From Dasyornis broadbenti (lineage: Eukaryota > Chordata > Aves > Passeriformes > Dasyornithidae): a stretch of DNA of 64,000 nucleotides. The stretch covers positions 4,285,727-4,349,726 of the forward strand of contig VZRN01011461.1 of NCBI GenBank assembly GCA_013397935.1. Reading direction: 5' to 3'. This document shows positions 13,445-24,736 of this stretch, one piece after another. The notes below the pieces were generated by a model, which did not search any database, was not told the DNA's origin, and saw only the letters and a list, made by a program, of their open reading frames with translations. The stretch's first letter is position 1. Each line of letters begins with the position of its first letter. The translations under genes and the position numbers were made by a program.

Positions 13445-14316
13445 CCTACAGGACACAACTGAGCATGTTGTTCAAAGGGAAATTTTGCAGAAGTAGGTAT
13501 ATGTTTAATACAGATGGCCTAAATCAGCCTAATCTGAATGCCCCAAGCTTTGGAAATACTAAAACCATACTACGCACCCTGTGTTGGTGGGAACATTCCA
13601 TTAACTGTGTACTTATGGAATAGGAGAATGATCTTGGAGTATCAGGGATGTCAGCAGAGTCAAGAAATGCTGGCACAGAGCAGAGCAGACTCTTACAGAA
13701 AATGCTGTAACTGAGTGATGGTGGCTCTTCCACAATTGATTTCCAAGTGGGAAGGTTGGTCTGGGATAAAAATGGCTTTTTTCTCAGCTGTATTTGAAAT
13801 CAGTTATGCAGAAGTTTGTAAATGTTAGATCCAGAAATCCAGGTGCCCTTCACAGCCCTGAAAACACTCTCAACTATGAGACTATTTGTGACAGTCAAAA
13901 AAATACAGAAAATAAAAAGGAATAGAAACAGCATATTATGTATTGTCACTTTGAAATGAAATCTAGGGGGATGCTCTTAAGACAGCTGATAACAATCAGA
14001 CCCAGAAAAGTACATTAATATTGCAGCTAGAAATGCTGCTCTAAATAGTGTGGTGTGACAAGATCGATGGAAGATATCAAATGATTGCTGAACTCTTAGA
14101 TTCCATTAAAACAAAAGAATAAAAGAGCTTCCAGCTCATCTCCTTGATGGTATAGGAATGTCTCTTGTAACATGATCACTAAGAAAGCTTGTCAGTGAAG
14201 AAGACTTATGTATGCTAATTAATCGGATTAATCATTTGTACACTGGCATCTTAAAATAAGTACTGGATATCAAAGCTGGAAGAAATTTCTGTTGCCTTTT
14301 TTTCCTTTGGTTTGTT

Positions 14317-14330
14317 CCCCCCCGCCCCCC
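14317..14330. repeat. C-homopolymer with one interruption
   Basis: Seven C, one G, then six C on the + strand. This is a short low-complexity run prone to sequencing and alignment length error. Nothing suggests function. Confidence 0.9.
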
Positions 14331-14574
14331 ATCCTGTCATTGCCTGCTGCTACTGACCTCTCTTCTTGGGTAGATAGCTGTGTATTACAAACCTCATTGT
14401 GTTTTTGGGTAGCAGGATTGCATGTGGTGAATTAAACTGACAAAATTCTCTGTTTACAAAACATGATGTCTGTGACCTGAACCACTGGGTATTGGTCACT
14501 GTGCTAGATTGTTCCATAAAACTAAGCCCAATGAGTTTGAAGACTTCTGGAATTAAGTTCAGTGTTCAGTGTTG

Positions 14575-14705
14575 GAAGCACAAGGAAGATGTACAAGCCC
14601 AGTGGAGCCCAAGATGGTGAGGGAGCTGGAGTTCCCTGTGAGGTGATGCTGAGGGAACTGGGCTTGTTTAGCCTGGGGAAGAAATGGCTTAGGGTACCTC
14701 ACAAT
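14575..14705 (+). mobile_element. CR1 LINE fragment, both ends truncated
   Basis: A short internal CR1 piece is recognised from GATGGTGAGGGAGCTGGAG, then CCTGTGAGGTGATGCTGAGG, then GGGCTTGTTTAGCCTGG and GAAGAAATGGCTTAGGG. The similarity fades near 14705 without the 3' UTR or the ATTCTGT tail, so the copy is 3'-truncated or heavily decayed after that point. It is clearly older than the copy at 20995-21612. It is non-coding, and the boundaries are approximate. Confidence 0.7.
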
Positions 14706-17700
14706 AGCCTTCTAATGCATGAGTGGTTTTATGATTCCATGTGGAGTGAGTGTACCTCGTGGAAACAAGGCCTAAATCATTAAGCCCACAGGACCTGGTG
14801 CCATCTCTGGGCAACAATTGCAGTCTTTGTGCACTCAGCAAATCTTGAATGGGCTTTAGGTGCCCTTTGCCTCTCTGGTACCCTGATGGCTTTGAAAGGT
14901 CCCTGTGTCTTCCACGTGGATGAGGATTTGCAGCAGAACTTGATGAAAACAAACTTGCAAGAATCTTAGATCCATCCTGCAAGTTATAGAGCAAATATCA
15001 AGATGCCCAAACACAAAATCTATTTCAGGAGAATGTTTTTGCTAAAGGCTGAAAGAAGAAAATGGTATGTACCTTCTTCTTATTCCTAGTCAGAAAAACA
15101 ATGGAAATGTGGTTTCCTTCTAGTTTTTCCCCTTTTATATTCCTGTCTCTTTAAACTTCTGGATTTTTAAAGTTGTAACTGGTGTTAGATGGGAAAATTA
15201 GAAATCTATTAAAGATTAACTAGAACTAGCTGTAATTTTTCCTCAGTTTGTGCTTAAAAAAGGGATACAGTGACAGGCTCTGGCTGCTTTCTGATTTTTT
15301 CTTATTTTCCCTCTTTTTATTCTTCTGCCTCTTACATTTCAAAGGCACCCAAGTGATGTGGAGTCTACATATTATTTTTCCTAAGAGCTGTAGTGTCCCT
15401 GTGTTGTTGAAAATGTTACATGCAATGTCTGGCTATTTCCAAAGAAGCTCAAAAGAACCACTCATGGCTGCTAACTTTGCAATGCAGGCCTTGGAAAATC
15501 CTTTTTCAATAATTTTTTTTTCCTCCCTCACTTCATTTGTTTGGCTCTCAGTACCTGGCTCTAATGGTAATCAGTGTCTTTCCTCAAGAGAATGAATGGT
15601 ACTGCAAAAGTTCTTTCTAAAATAGCAGGGTTTCTGTTTATAATTGTCACCATCCCATATTTTTTCTTGCATAAGTCTACACTGGAAGCAAAATCATATC
15701 ATACCTCCAAAGGAAAGGATTTTAAACCAGCTGTGTAGTTGTCTTTTACAGTAAATTCTCTGCTTATGTCAAAGCAGCCATCACCCTCTTTCCTGAAGTT
15801 TCCACAAAGGAGGAAGGTCAATGGTTTCAAATTTTCAGTTAAGCTGGCTCTTGGGTTATGGGGTTATTGCTATAAATTGGTTCTTGTCCAGTTTGAGTAC
15901 ACTGTAATTGCTACTTTGCACTGCAAGTTGATTTTCAGTGTCAGAATAATCAAATTAACAGGGATGACCCTTCAACAATTCATTGATGTCTCTGTTGTGT
16001 TTCCAAAGATCTCATTTTTTAATTTGTCTTAAATATGTCAAGTTCTTATTGCTGTTCATTATGCTAAAGCATCTAGATGTGTATTGAGTGTACTATAAAA
16101 TAAACTACATCCCAAAGTTTCGTTCAGGCTATAAGAAATGGGGGGAAAAAAAGGAAAGAGAATTGCTGCAGTAAAAAAGTGCAAAGTATTACATAAAGAC
16201 TTGTAGACATTGAGGGGAATTATTTTTTTATTTGTGTAAGTAATTATTATTGTGTTTAAATTATGATATATAGTTAGATATTATACTTGCATGCAGATAG
16301 TAGCATATAGAAGAAAATCCAGCAGGGGAACGAGGATTTTACTGTACAGTCTTTGTTGTCTAAGCTAATGCCAGGGCTTGGAGATGCAGCAGAAGTTTAC
16401 AGCATGATTTAGGGATCTTCTTGCCAAGTGTACACATCTTACTCCTCCCTAAACAGCCAACACCTGGAGCCCAGTGTCAGTGTTAGTTGGTGTGACACTC
16501 CTCAGAATTAGGCAAGAGCATTCCCAGTTTATGAGCTGACATGATGGGTTGTGGTGGTTCCTGGCAGTAGGAGTGAACAGAGATGAAGATAGGGGAAAAG
16601 CTTGAGTGGCAAGATTAAAAAGACTTAATTTTGTTTGAAAAAATCAGTGTGGATAAGAGATGCAGCAGGGCTGTGGTTCCCGTGTTTTCCTGCTTGGCGC
16701 TGGACACACAGCCAGGTGATTGCCATGTCACTGAGTGGGTGTGGAAGAGCCACTGTGAAACTCCTGAATGTGGGGTGGTTTGGAAGTTATTTATCTGTAT
16801 CTATACTTCACCATATTACTGTTCTATTTTCTCATAAACCAGTTTTCACTCTGAAACTGTTGCTTTCTCTTCCCTGGCAAAAAACTCCCATCTCTGTGGT
16901 TGGATACTATATTGTCTCCCTGGTTTTCCCAGTTGGAATAGTTGCTGGGAGAAATTGGGCTGTATCTGGGCTTGGCATAACTTTAGAAAATGATGACGTT
17001 CCATGTCCATATTAGGATTTTGATGCATGCTCATAAAAAACAAAATAAGCAGCCTTCTGCTTCATTTTTAAATTTGGGATATAATTCTGCTGCCAAAGTG
17101 AAGCTGAAATGGCTGACACACACCTTGTGTTCACAGGAAATTTCAAGGGAAAAATAAGAAAAGAATCATAGTGCTGCTATTAAACATCAATTTGAAATTA
17201 ACTCTGATTGCTTATATTCTTGGGCTATCCTTTTTTCCATTAAGTATATTTTGGAAAGTAACAATATTAGTAAAAACATTTACAGGTTAGCAAAAATATT
17301 TTTTTCCCAAAAAAAACTTGAAAAAACCCTGTGTGACATAAGTGTTAGAAATAAGTGTTAGATGGTTTAGAGAGCTTTTTGATTTTGTGGATTAGATTAT
17401 TTTTGATGGGTAGTATTTTTCACAGCTGTATTTACTGCTTTGATATTTGATGAAAGAAAACTAATGTGACAAAATTAAATAAAATAGAAAAAAAGGAGGG
17501 TGTATTTTACAGGTAAGGCTTTTATTAAAACTTACACATACTGTTCCATTTTTTCAACAGTAGTCTAAATTCAAAATACATAGAAGTCCTTCAGGTTCCT
17601 GTCAGGTGAACTGATGATCTCACAAATAATATTTTCAAATATTATCCATAAGTTGTATGGACAGATTGTCCAAATGATAATAGTAACTATCTTTTGTGTT

Positions 17701-17939
17701 TGAATTTAAGTGTAATTGTGTTATTTCAGCCCCTATATAGATTTATGGAATGTTTCTCTGCCAATGGGAAAACAGTTTCAGTATGCATGACAGCTGTATA
17801 TATTTTTGTGGAGGTGGGAAAAACCCTTTTAATTTAATCTTTGCCTTAGAATAGACTCTGGTCCCAGAGGCTATTCTGAAAATGGTTACATTTTTCTGAC
17901 AGCTTTTCAGTCACTGAGAGCATGTCTTCAAAGGAACGG

Positions 17940-18165
17940 CCCTCATTTCCAATTGGCAAATTTCTAATATTAGGTTTCAGACTATAAAAAACCTCACCCT
18001 AAACCCCTTTTTACTTCACGGCTTCTTGATAAAATCCAATCAGCCCAGAGGGAATTTATAATTCAGCAATTGCAGCAGATGATTATTACCTGCAGGAGCA
18101 ATCACTTATCGTATATCACCTGCGGACTGATGAACCATTTATTATCAAGAGTTTAATTGCTTTTA
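17940..18165. promoter_or_regulatory. Candidate cis-regulatory element
   Basis: This 225-bp stretch packs many motif types: CCAATTGG (17949-17956), CCAATCAG (18036-18043, a CCAAT-box-like core), CAATTG (18067-18072), the E-box CAGATG (18076-18081), GATTATTACC (18081-18090), TTATCG near 18107, the E-box CACCTG (18117-18122), ATTATCAAG near 18141 and TTAATTG (18153-18159). It matches no repeat I know and has no coding potential. Mixed E-box, GATA-like and homeodomain motifs are typical of developmental enhancers, but this is inference from one sequence. Confidence 0.35.
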
Positions 18166-18391
18166 CTACATCTTTGGGGCAAGACACACACACATCCACG
18201 TCCTTTATATATATGGATAAATGCAGGCCACTTGGTAAGGGTGGGAAATGCTCCATTCAGGTTAGATTTTGCAAAATGAAAAATACAAAAATTATCTAAG
18301 AAATGCCTGAATCTAGAATACAGGTTCTCAGTCTGCTTTCACTCGTTTCTGGATCTAGTTTAGGACAAGAATTAAACAAGACAGAAGGAAA

Positions 18392-18430
18392 GTGTGTGTG
18401 TGTATGCACAGGGTTTTATTTATTTATTTG
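18392..18430. repeat. Short (GT)n and (TTTA)n microsatellites
   Basis: A (GT)6 run at 18392-18403 is followed, after TATGCACAGGG, by TTTTATTTATTTATTTG up to about 18430. Both are simple sequence repeats and may be length-polymorphic. Confidence 0.88.
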
Positions 18431-20994
18431 AATCTGGCAGAGAGTTGCCACATAATCACTGGAGTTTGATGTGAAGATTTTGGAGTTCTTGTTCAATCTC
18501 CTCTATGTTTTATAATTTTTAAGTGAGCTGATGTCATGAGTTTAAGAAGCTCATATGGGACCACCATCAAGAGGTGCTTCCTTGTGTGCACTGCACATCT
18601 GGGCAGGAAAATATCCCTGGGGCACACTTAAATGCAGTACTGGGGTTTGTTTTATCCATAGAAGTTTGCCAATCATTATATTACTACTTCAAAACAGTGC
18701 CAGATATATTTAACACTAACAATATCATAGTTAATGTTAAAGCTGGGAGCCAGTTGCAAGGTACACACTGAGAACAGCCCTAGGTGCAGGATTGAGGCAA
18801 GAGAGAAAAGTAAAGTAAATTGAAGTAATTCTGGTCCTGAAGCCATGTGAAAAATGAAGCAAACTCTGACACCATGAAGAAATCATAGGCTTATTTAAAT
18901 TATTTTACCTGGAGCAGTCCCTACTGCATCAGCTGAAAAAAAGCCAATGTTGCCTTCCCTCTGGGTGCTGCTCCTCTGCAAAGCAGAAAGTGTGGAGCAA
19001 AAGGGAGTTGGTTTAAAGTGAAGTGTGGGGATGGAAAGGTTGTATGCAGCTATCACTAATCAGTTATTGGGATGAACGTGACCTTCTCTTTCTTGTTTTG
19101 TTTAATCTGCTAATGCAGCAGTGTGGGGGAAGTGCTGTTAGAAGTGCTTTGGAGAACCTGAGCCTGGAGAGCCTTTGTGCCTTACCCCGGGAGCTGGGCC
19201 AGCACCTCGGCCACAGGACTGTCCTGCCTTCCCAGCAGCCTCCCCCAGACCTTGTCTCCACAGCTGGGGCCACAAAATGTGGGGATTTGCAGACTCTTTG
19301 CACTGGAGGAACAGTTGTGTTTCTGGATTCTTGGGAGCCTGGGTCTTATCTGCAATTAAAATGTGAGTTCCATGGTTAAAGGGATTAATGAGGCAGCCCA
19401 AATGAGAACATTTCCAAAAAAGTGATTTTTGCAACTATCCTGGATTCCATTAGAAACTTCTAATATTGTTCCTTTGATATAGAGTTAATCTTCGCTATAA
19501 TGAGAATATTGCAAAATACACTACTGGCAGGAGTGTGTAAATATTTTATATGAGAGATAATATATGAGGGATCAAATTCTGCTTGCCTCAGTCGTGCAGC
19601 TAGTCCCATTTCATTTAAACAGGAATGCCACAGTGAATAAAGCAGGCAGGATTGGTCCTATGTGTGCTATTTCTATATTTCATTTTCATCTTAAGTTCAG
19701 CTTCATTTGTAATTAACACAGTATACTGATTAAATCATTAACTGTATAGTTCATCTTTCAGCAGTAGCTTGTAGATTGAGATCCTAATGTACTGTAACCC
19801 ATTGGTAGGACAGCTATAAAATCTTGATTTATGGAGGCAAATATTTTCTGTTCTGGTATCATTTGTGATCAAGGAATGATACAAACAAATTTATCTAAGA
19901 TAATTACTTCCTGAGGTCTGACAGTGTTAGAAAATTCATCATAAGGATATCTGGGATAAAGGGAAGGATGAATTTTTAATTCTTTTGATGCATATTAAAC
20001 TGAACTTCTTTGAGGTGCCAAGTGTAGAGATTAGAGATTTACCGAAATAAAACGGGAAGTGTCCTTGCTTTCATACAGCTGCTGTCAGGATGGTGGCAGT
20101 GTTAGAGTCAGTCTCACTGGAAATTACTTTGTAGATTTTCTTTTTCTTGTTTTTTCTATCCCAGTTGCCGAAAGTCTGAAGTTTTGAACTTTTTGTCTTC
20201 TAGGTCCATCTATTTCAATAATTGTCTTAGCACCTTTATGTTGTACAATTCTAATGGAAGGTACCTAAGTGACCTTGTGAAGTGTGGTAAAGTCAGTAGA
20301 AAGCAGTGCTGTGTTTACAAATTTAATTTTCTTAGGAAAATCTTAAGGCAGCAGTGTTTGGGGTGCTTTAAAAAGCTACTGCCATCTTCATAGAGTGGCA
20401 CTTTGTAGTTCTTGGAAAGTCTTGGAAGAATATCCACTATTTTCCTGCTAGAGGCATGTGTCCTAGAACAGATGTTAGAGTACCATCTCCCAAACATACA
20501 GCAATTTATAGAGCCCATAAGTGGTGCAGTATTAACAGTCATTTATCCAGTTGATGCCAGTGTCATTATTAACAAAAAAGGCATTAATTGCAATAATGAG
20601 GGTTGAAAATAATCTCCAGCAAAACTGACTATTTTGAGTGCTACTATAGGAGAAATAATCTCACAAAACCACGTCTAGTTATTTAAATATAGTTTATAGT
20701 GGCATTTACAAATATAACTTTGGATTCTGATCCTATCTTTATGAACTAGGACTAAATGGGAAATGAAGAGGTACATATGGCATAAGAGGTGATTTAAGGC
20801 TCCTGATGCTCCAGTTCCTTCTCTGCATGGCTTATTGCCAATAATGTAAAATATTAGCCACAAGATGTCCTCACAAGAAAAATATTTGTTGCCAGCTCTT
20901 CAAATATAGGCAGTTGTTTCTGTCTGAGCCCGTGCAAATGAAGCCAGTGCTTCCTGGTTTTAGGCATCCAGTGGTTTTCTGGATACCTCCATGA

Positions 20995-21612
20995 GCCAGC
21001 ATGGAGGCCTTGGGGCAAAGGCAGTGAATGGACTCTGGACTGCATCAGAGAAGCATTTCCAGGAGGCTGAGGGGGCTGATCTTCCCCTTCTGCTCAGGCC
21101 ACAGCTGGAGCTCTGTGCCCAGTTCTGAGCTCCCCAGTACAAGAGACAGGGAGATACTGGAGAGCATCCAGTGAAAGGCCAGCAAGGTGAGGAAGGAACT
21201 GGAGCATCTCCTATAAGGAAACGCTGGAAGAGCTGGATCTCTCCAGCCTGGAGAAGTGAAGGCTCAGGGGCCTTACTCAATGTATATGATATATAATTTC
21301 TCAAAGTACTGGAAGGGAGGGTGCCAAGTGGACAGAGCCAGGCTCCCCTCACTGGTGCCCCTGCCAGGAACCACAGGCCATGGGCAGAAACTCAAACATT
21401 GGAGGTTCCCTCAGAACATCAGGAAACACAATTTCACTGTGAGGGTCACTGAGCACTGGCACAGTTTACCAAGGAAGTCTTCCTCCTTGGAGGTATTCCA
21501 AATCCATCTGGACATGGTCCTGAGCTTTAGCTGGCCTTGCTTCAGTGGGGAGGTTGAACCAGATGAGCTCTGGACATCCCTGCCAATGTCAACCAGTCTG
21601 TGCTTCTGAGAA
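20995..21612 (+). mobile_element. CR1 LINE, 5'-truncated 3' end (longest copy)
   Basis: About 620 bp of CR1 end. It starts inside the late reverse-transcriptase ORF (GAGCCAGCATGGAGGCCTTGG, then CTGGACTGCATCAG) and runs through CAGTTCTGAGCTCCCCAGTA, GGAGAGCATCCAGTGAAAGG, CTCCAGCCTGGAGAAG, GGAGGGTGCCAAG, GGAGGTTCC, CATCAGGAAACACAATTTCA, TGAGCACTGGCACAG and GTTGAACCAGATGAGCTC. It ends with a degenerate tail (CTGTGCTTCTGAG). The reading frame is broken. The copy retains the classical CR1 hallmarks better than the other three in this window, so it is probably the youngest. A poly(T) run at 21778-21795 downstream is separate; CR1 elements do not use poly(A) tails. Confidence 0.93.
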
Positions 21613-21777
21613 TGAAAATCAGTCTTGTGTCAGTGCTTCAGATTTCCTAAAATATTTGGAAAACCATGTGGCTGCTTTAACTGACCCATTTGCTGAGTAA
21701 TACCCTAAAAATATTCTACTCATAGCATTATTTGACCAATAACGGTTATCTGGTAAATAATCTGAAAACCATAGTAA

Positions 21778-21795
21778 TTTTTTTTTTTTTTTTTT
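21778..21795. repeat. Poly(T) run, 18 bp
   Basis: An uninterrupted T homopolymer. It could be the reverse-strand A-tail of a retroposed transcript, but no transcript-like sequence was recognised to its right and no flanking duplication was seen. Confidence 0.93.
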
Positions 21796-23193
21796 GAAAA
21801 TAGTTATTGAAACAAAGCAGAAAATTTCCTCTTCTATAGTAAAACAGACATGCCCAATCATTTCCAACTGTAATTTCCTGTTGCCAGCATTAAGGCAATG
21901 TAAGAGAAGTGGATATCTCTGTGGTGCCTTGGAAGAGATCTGCTACAGCACCACCAAACCCCAAATGTGTGCATGCCAATGGGGAACTTCATGGAAGAGC
22001 TGTCCTGGGAGCTGTCAGCAATAACCTGCACAGGGTTCAGCTCTCACAAACACAGTGAAAACCAAAAGGAATTATTTATAGTAGTCTAGGGATTCTGAGA
22101 CTGTCCATCACCCCAGGGCAGGAACCTGTGGTATGACCCTATTTTGGGCCAAAACCTGCAGTGGGAAAAAGGGGCCACAAATCATGCCTAGATCTGATAG
22201 AAGATGATCTCAGCCCCAGGTGTCCCAGCTACTCTAAGGGCTCTCTCTCTTCCTGGGGAGCAGGTACTGGCACCTCAGCCAGGAAGGGCATAAACAGCTA
22301 TTATCAGGCAGTAGGGCCTCAATAAGAGATTGAGATATTCACAGCAAGAACTCTGCAGAAATTCGGCTGGTGGCAGAGTTTAGCTGGTAAGAGTTAACAT
22401 GTATTCTTTGTTCAGGAATTTGTGACAGAAATAGGAGAAAATCCTTTCTTGCAACTGGCAAAGGAAGATGAACATGACAGCAAAGTGGACAAGGGAGAGT
22501 TAATGATGACGTCCAGGCAAAAATCTTTTATCGCTAGGGGTTGTAGAGAAATTCATATACTTCTTTCTTTAACGTGGCTGGATTAGAGACTAGGAGAGAA
22601 TCAAAAGCATGTAAGATATCCTGAAGCAGTGAGCCTTGGGTTTTTTACTCTTCTCTCCTTTTTTCACATCACACCATGCTCCTTTCCATCAGGTTTTGAT
22701 CACAGGTTCTGGTTTGTCTGCAGTTCCTTTTCTATCTTTGATCAATGTTTGTCTTTGATCTCCATGTTTCTGTCTATTCTATTCTTTTGTCTCCAGTCTA
22801 TGACTATTATATTTTTCCTTTTCTTTTCTATGCTATTATTTGCCTTCCAGTGGGTCTTTCTTCTTGTTTCATTGTACTTATCTCTGTCCAAAATGGTGTA
22901 CTGGGTGTGAACAATGAATGGATTGATTTCAAATGAGTTGATAACAGTGCTTAGCCAATCCATATCATACATAACAGCCCACTGAGTGAGTACAATAAGT
23001 GACTCAAATCAAAATTAATTCACACTGATGCTTGGAAAATCCATATAGAAGGCTGTGGAGCCACAGATCAGAATGGTTTTGTGTAACCAGAGTTTTAAGA
23101 AAATGTATCTTTAAGTAGAAAAAAGAAATCTATGTCTGCCTTTTCCTTCTGCTTTGTTATCTTCAGATAAAACAGATTAGAAAGTGTGTAATC

Positions 23194-23240
23194 GATTAGT
23201 TAATTAGTAAGAGTAATTAGATTAGTTAATTAATAAGTAA
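23194..23240. repeat. 26-bp tandem duplication rich in TTAATTA
   Basis: GATTAGTTAATTAGTAAG starts at 23194 and recurs as GATTAGTTAATTAATAAG at 23220, a period of 26 bp with the second copy incomplete. Each unit carries a TTAATTA homeodomain-type core, so the duplication doubles a potential binding site. It may equally be neutral slippage in AT-rich DNA. Confidence 0.85.
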
Positions 23241-23787
23241 CCTGAAGACTGGTTACCAAAGACATGAGGAATGATTACAGACTAAAAATGTAATAATAAA
23301 GCAAAAGTTTGATGGTGCATTCTTGCCTGTCATAGAAGATCTTAAAGCCATGAAAATGCAAACAGGCTTTCTAGCACAGGTTGCTCCTGCTCCTCAGAGA
23401 TGGAGCTACTGTATTACTGCTCTGTGACTGAGACGTGAGTTGAAAGGAAATATAAATAACTAGGAAGAGAAGACTAATAATTGGAAAAGCTTGACAGAAA
23501 CTCCTTTGTGTCATGTTTCCAATCTTGGGTTTGCCACAGGCTCATTCCTAATAATTCCAGCCATTGAGCTAAAACTGTTATCCAAAGAATCATGCCTGAA
23601 TTTAAATTAGTTTTTCAGTTATTATTTTTTGAGTAGCTCCATCAAATATATATAAAACTAGGGGAAAGGCCTTGTTGTTTTTACATACAAGTGCTCTTTC
23701 CAGAGCATGTCAGAACCTGATATTTCTTTGAAGCTTTTCTAAATTTCAAAGGAGGTAATATATTTAAAACATCTGAAAGTTTTTATG

Positions 23788-23804
23788 TCTCTCTCTCTCT
23801 CTCT
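23788..23804. repeat. (TC)n microsatellite
   Basis: Eight and a half TC units in a row. A short dinucleotide repeat, probably polymorphic. Confidence 0.93.
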
Positions 23805-24702
23805 AATTATTTTTGATATGATACTTCTCAGGACACATAAAATAAAACCATTTTCTGCCTGATCTTAATTGAGGAGACTCTTATCTCCTTCTGTAATTAC
23901 TGATGGACAAGATTTCTACATGGATTAAATTGCATATTCTCACAAACTGGAACAGGGTTTTTTATGTCTTCCATAACACACTTTTCTAAACCTCTCTAAT
24001 GTCTCCATCCCCACGTAAACATTTTATTTACAGCCGTCCACAGCTGTATTACACTGAGTGCTATATAACTACTTTTATTTCTGCAGATTATAACTACCTT
24101 AGGTATTCAGAGAGGATATATAACCATAATTACTGTAAGTGGAGAATATTACCATGGTGATTCCACAAGCCTCACAGGAAGGATCCTCAGGAATGTACTG
24201 AGTTCAGAAGTGTTTACTTCAGCCAAGGTAAAGCACAGTGACTCAGGCAAATCCATATATGCTCACAGCAGTGTCTTGGCAAAGGTGAGCTTCATCTCTC
24301 TTCACTGCTATAAGGGCAAAGTACATTAGTGTCATTCAGCGTAGTCTGATGGGAATTCATCCCCTGAAATTCCTGAGGGGGTTAGCAGGGAAGTTTGGTG
24401 ATGTGGGAGGACAGAAGTTTGCTCAGGTCACTTTCCCTCGAGGTTCAGCACAGCGCCTTATGAAAGTCTGCATTGCTGGGTCCTTGGCACGTGCTGAGAT
24501 GTTCATGGGCATTTTCATATTTTTAGACAGAAGCTGGATGCTGCTGTTAATCAGTAATGTGCTTTGGCCTCCTCCATGTGTTGCTTTGACTGGCATTCCT
24601 CCAGAGAATGAATTTCTGCATTGATTTTTGGTTTTGAGCACTTCAAAGAAATTTGAAATAATCTTTTTATGCTGAAAAAAAGTTTAAATTCTTCTGTTTT
24701 CC

Positions 24703-24736
24703 AGGTTTTTTTGGTGTTTTTTTTTTTTTTTTTTTT
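24703..24736. repeat. Poly(T)-rich run
   Basis: Seven or more T, then GGTG, then a 20-bp T homopolymer (24717-24736). Low complexity; its exact length should be treated with caution. Confidence 0.9.

Larger units (their letters stand above)
10000..14574. other. Non-coding DNA with two TAAT-rich clusters
   Basis: No coding sequence was recognised. Two stretches with dense homeodomain-type TAAT cores (10035-10150 and 12735-12905) are listed separately. There is a T-run at about 12011-12023, a 14-bp palindrome at 13431-13444 and a C-run at 14317-14330. The 122-codon open frame at 11002-11370 (-) has no domain, no CR1 or LTR match and no splice context, so I regard it as chance. Confidence 0.7.
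14706..20994. other. Non-coding unique DNA, one candidate element
   Basis: No gene was recognised. Open frames such as 15248-15595 (+), 16635-17015 (+) and 15739-16032 (+) have no domains and unremarkable composition. A 13-bp tandem duplication (ATAAGTGTTAGA core) sits at 17338-17362. A 9-bp inverted repeat with a 2-nt spacer (ATAATATTT / AAATATTAT) lies at about 17626-17645. The stretch at 17940-18165 is listed as a candidate element. 19120-19340 is locally GC-richer, with overlapping chance frames in several phases but few CpGs. Confidence 0.7.

Noticed and set aside
21778..21795. Poly(T) as the tail of a reverse-strand processed pseudogene
   Set aside because: No transcript-like or gene-like sequence was recognised on the expected side, and no flanking duplication was found.
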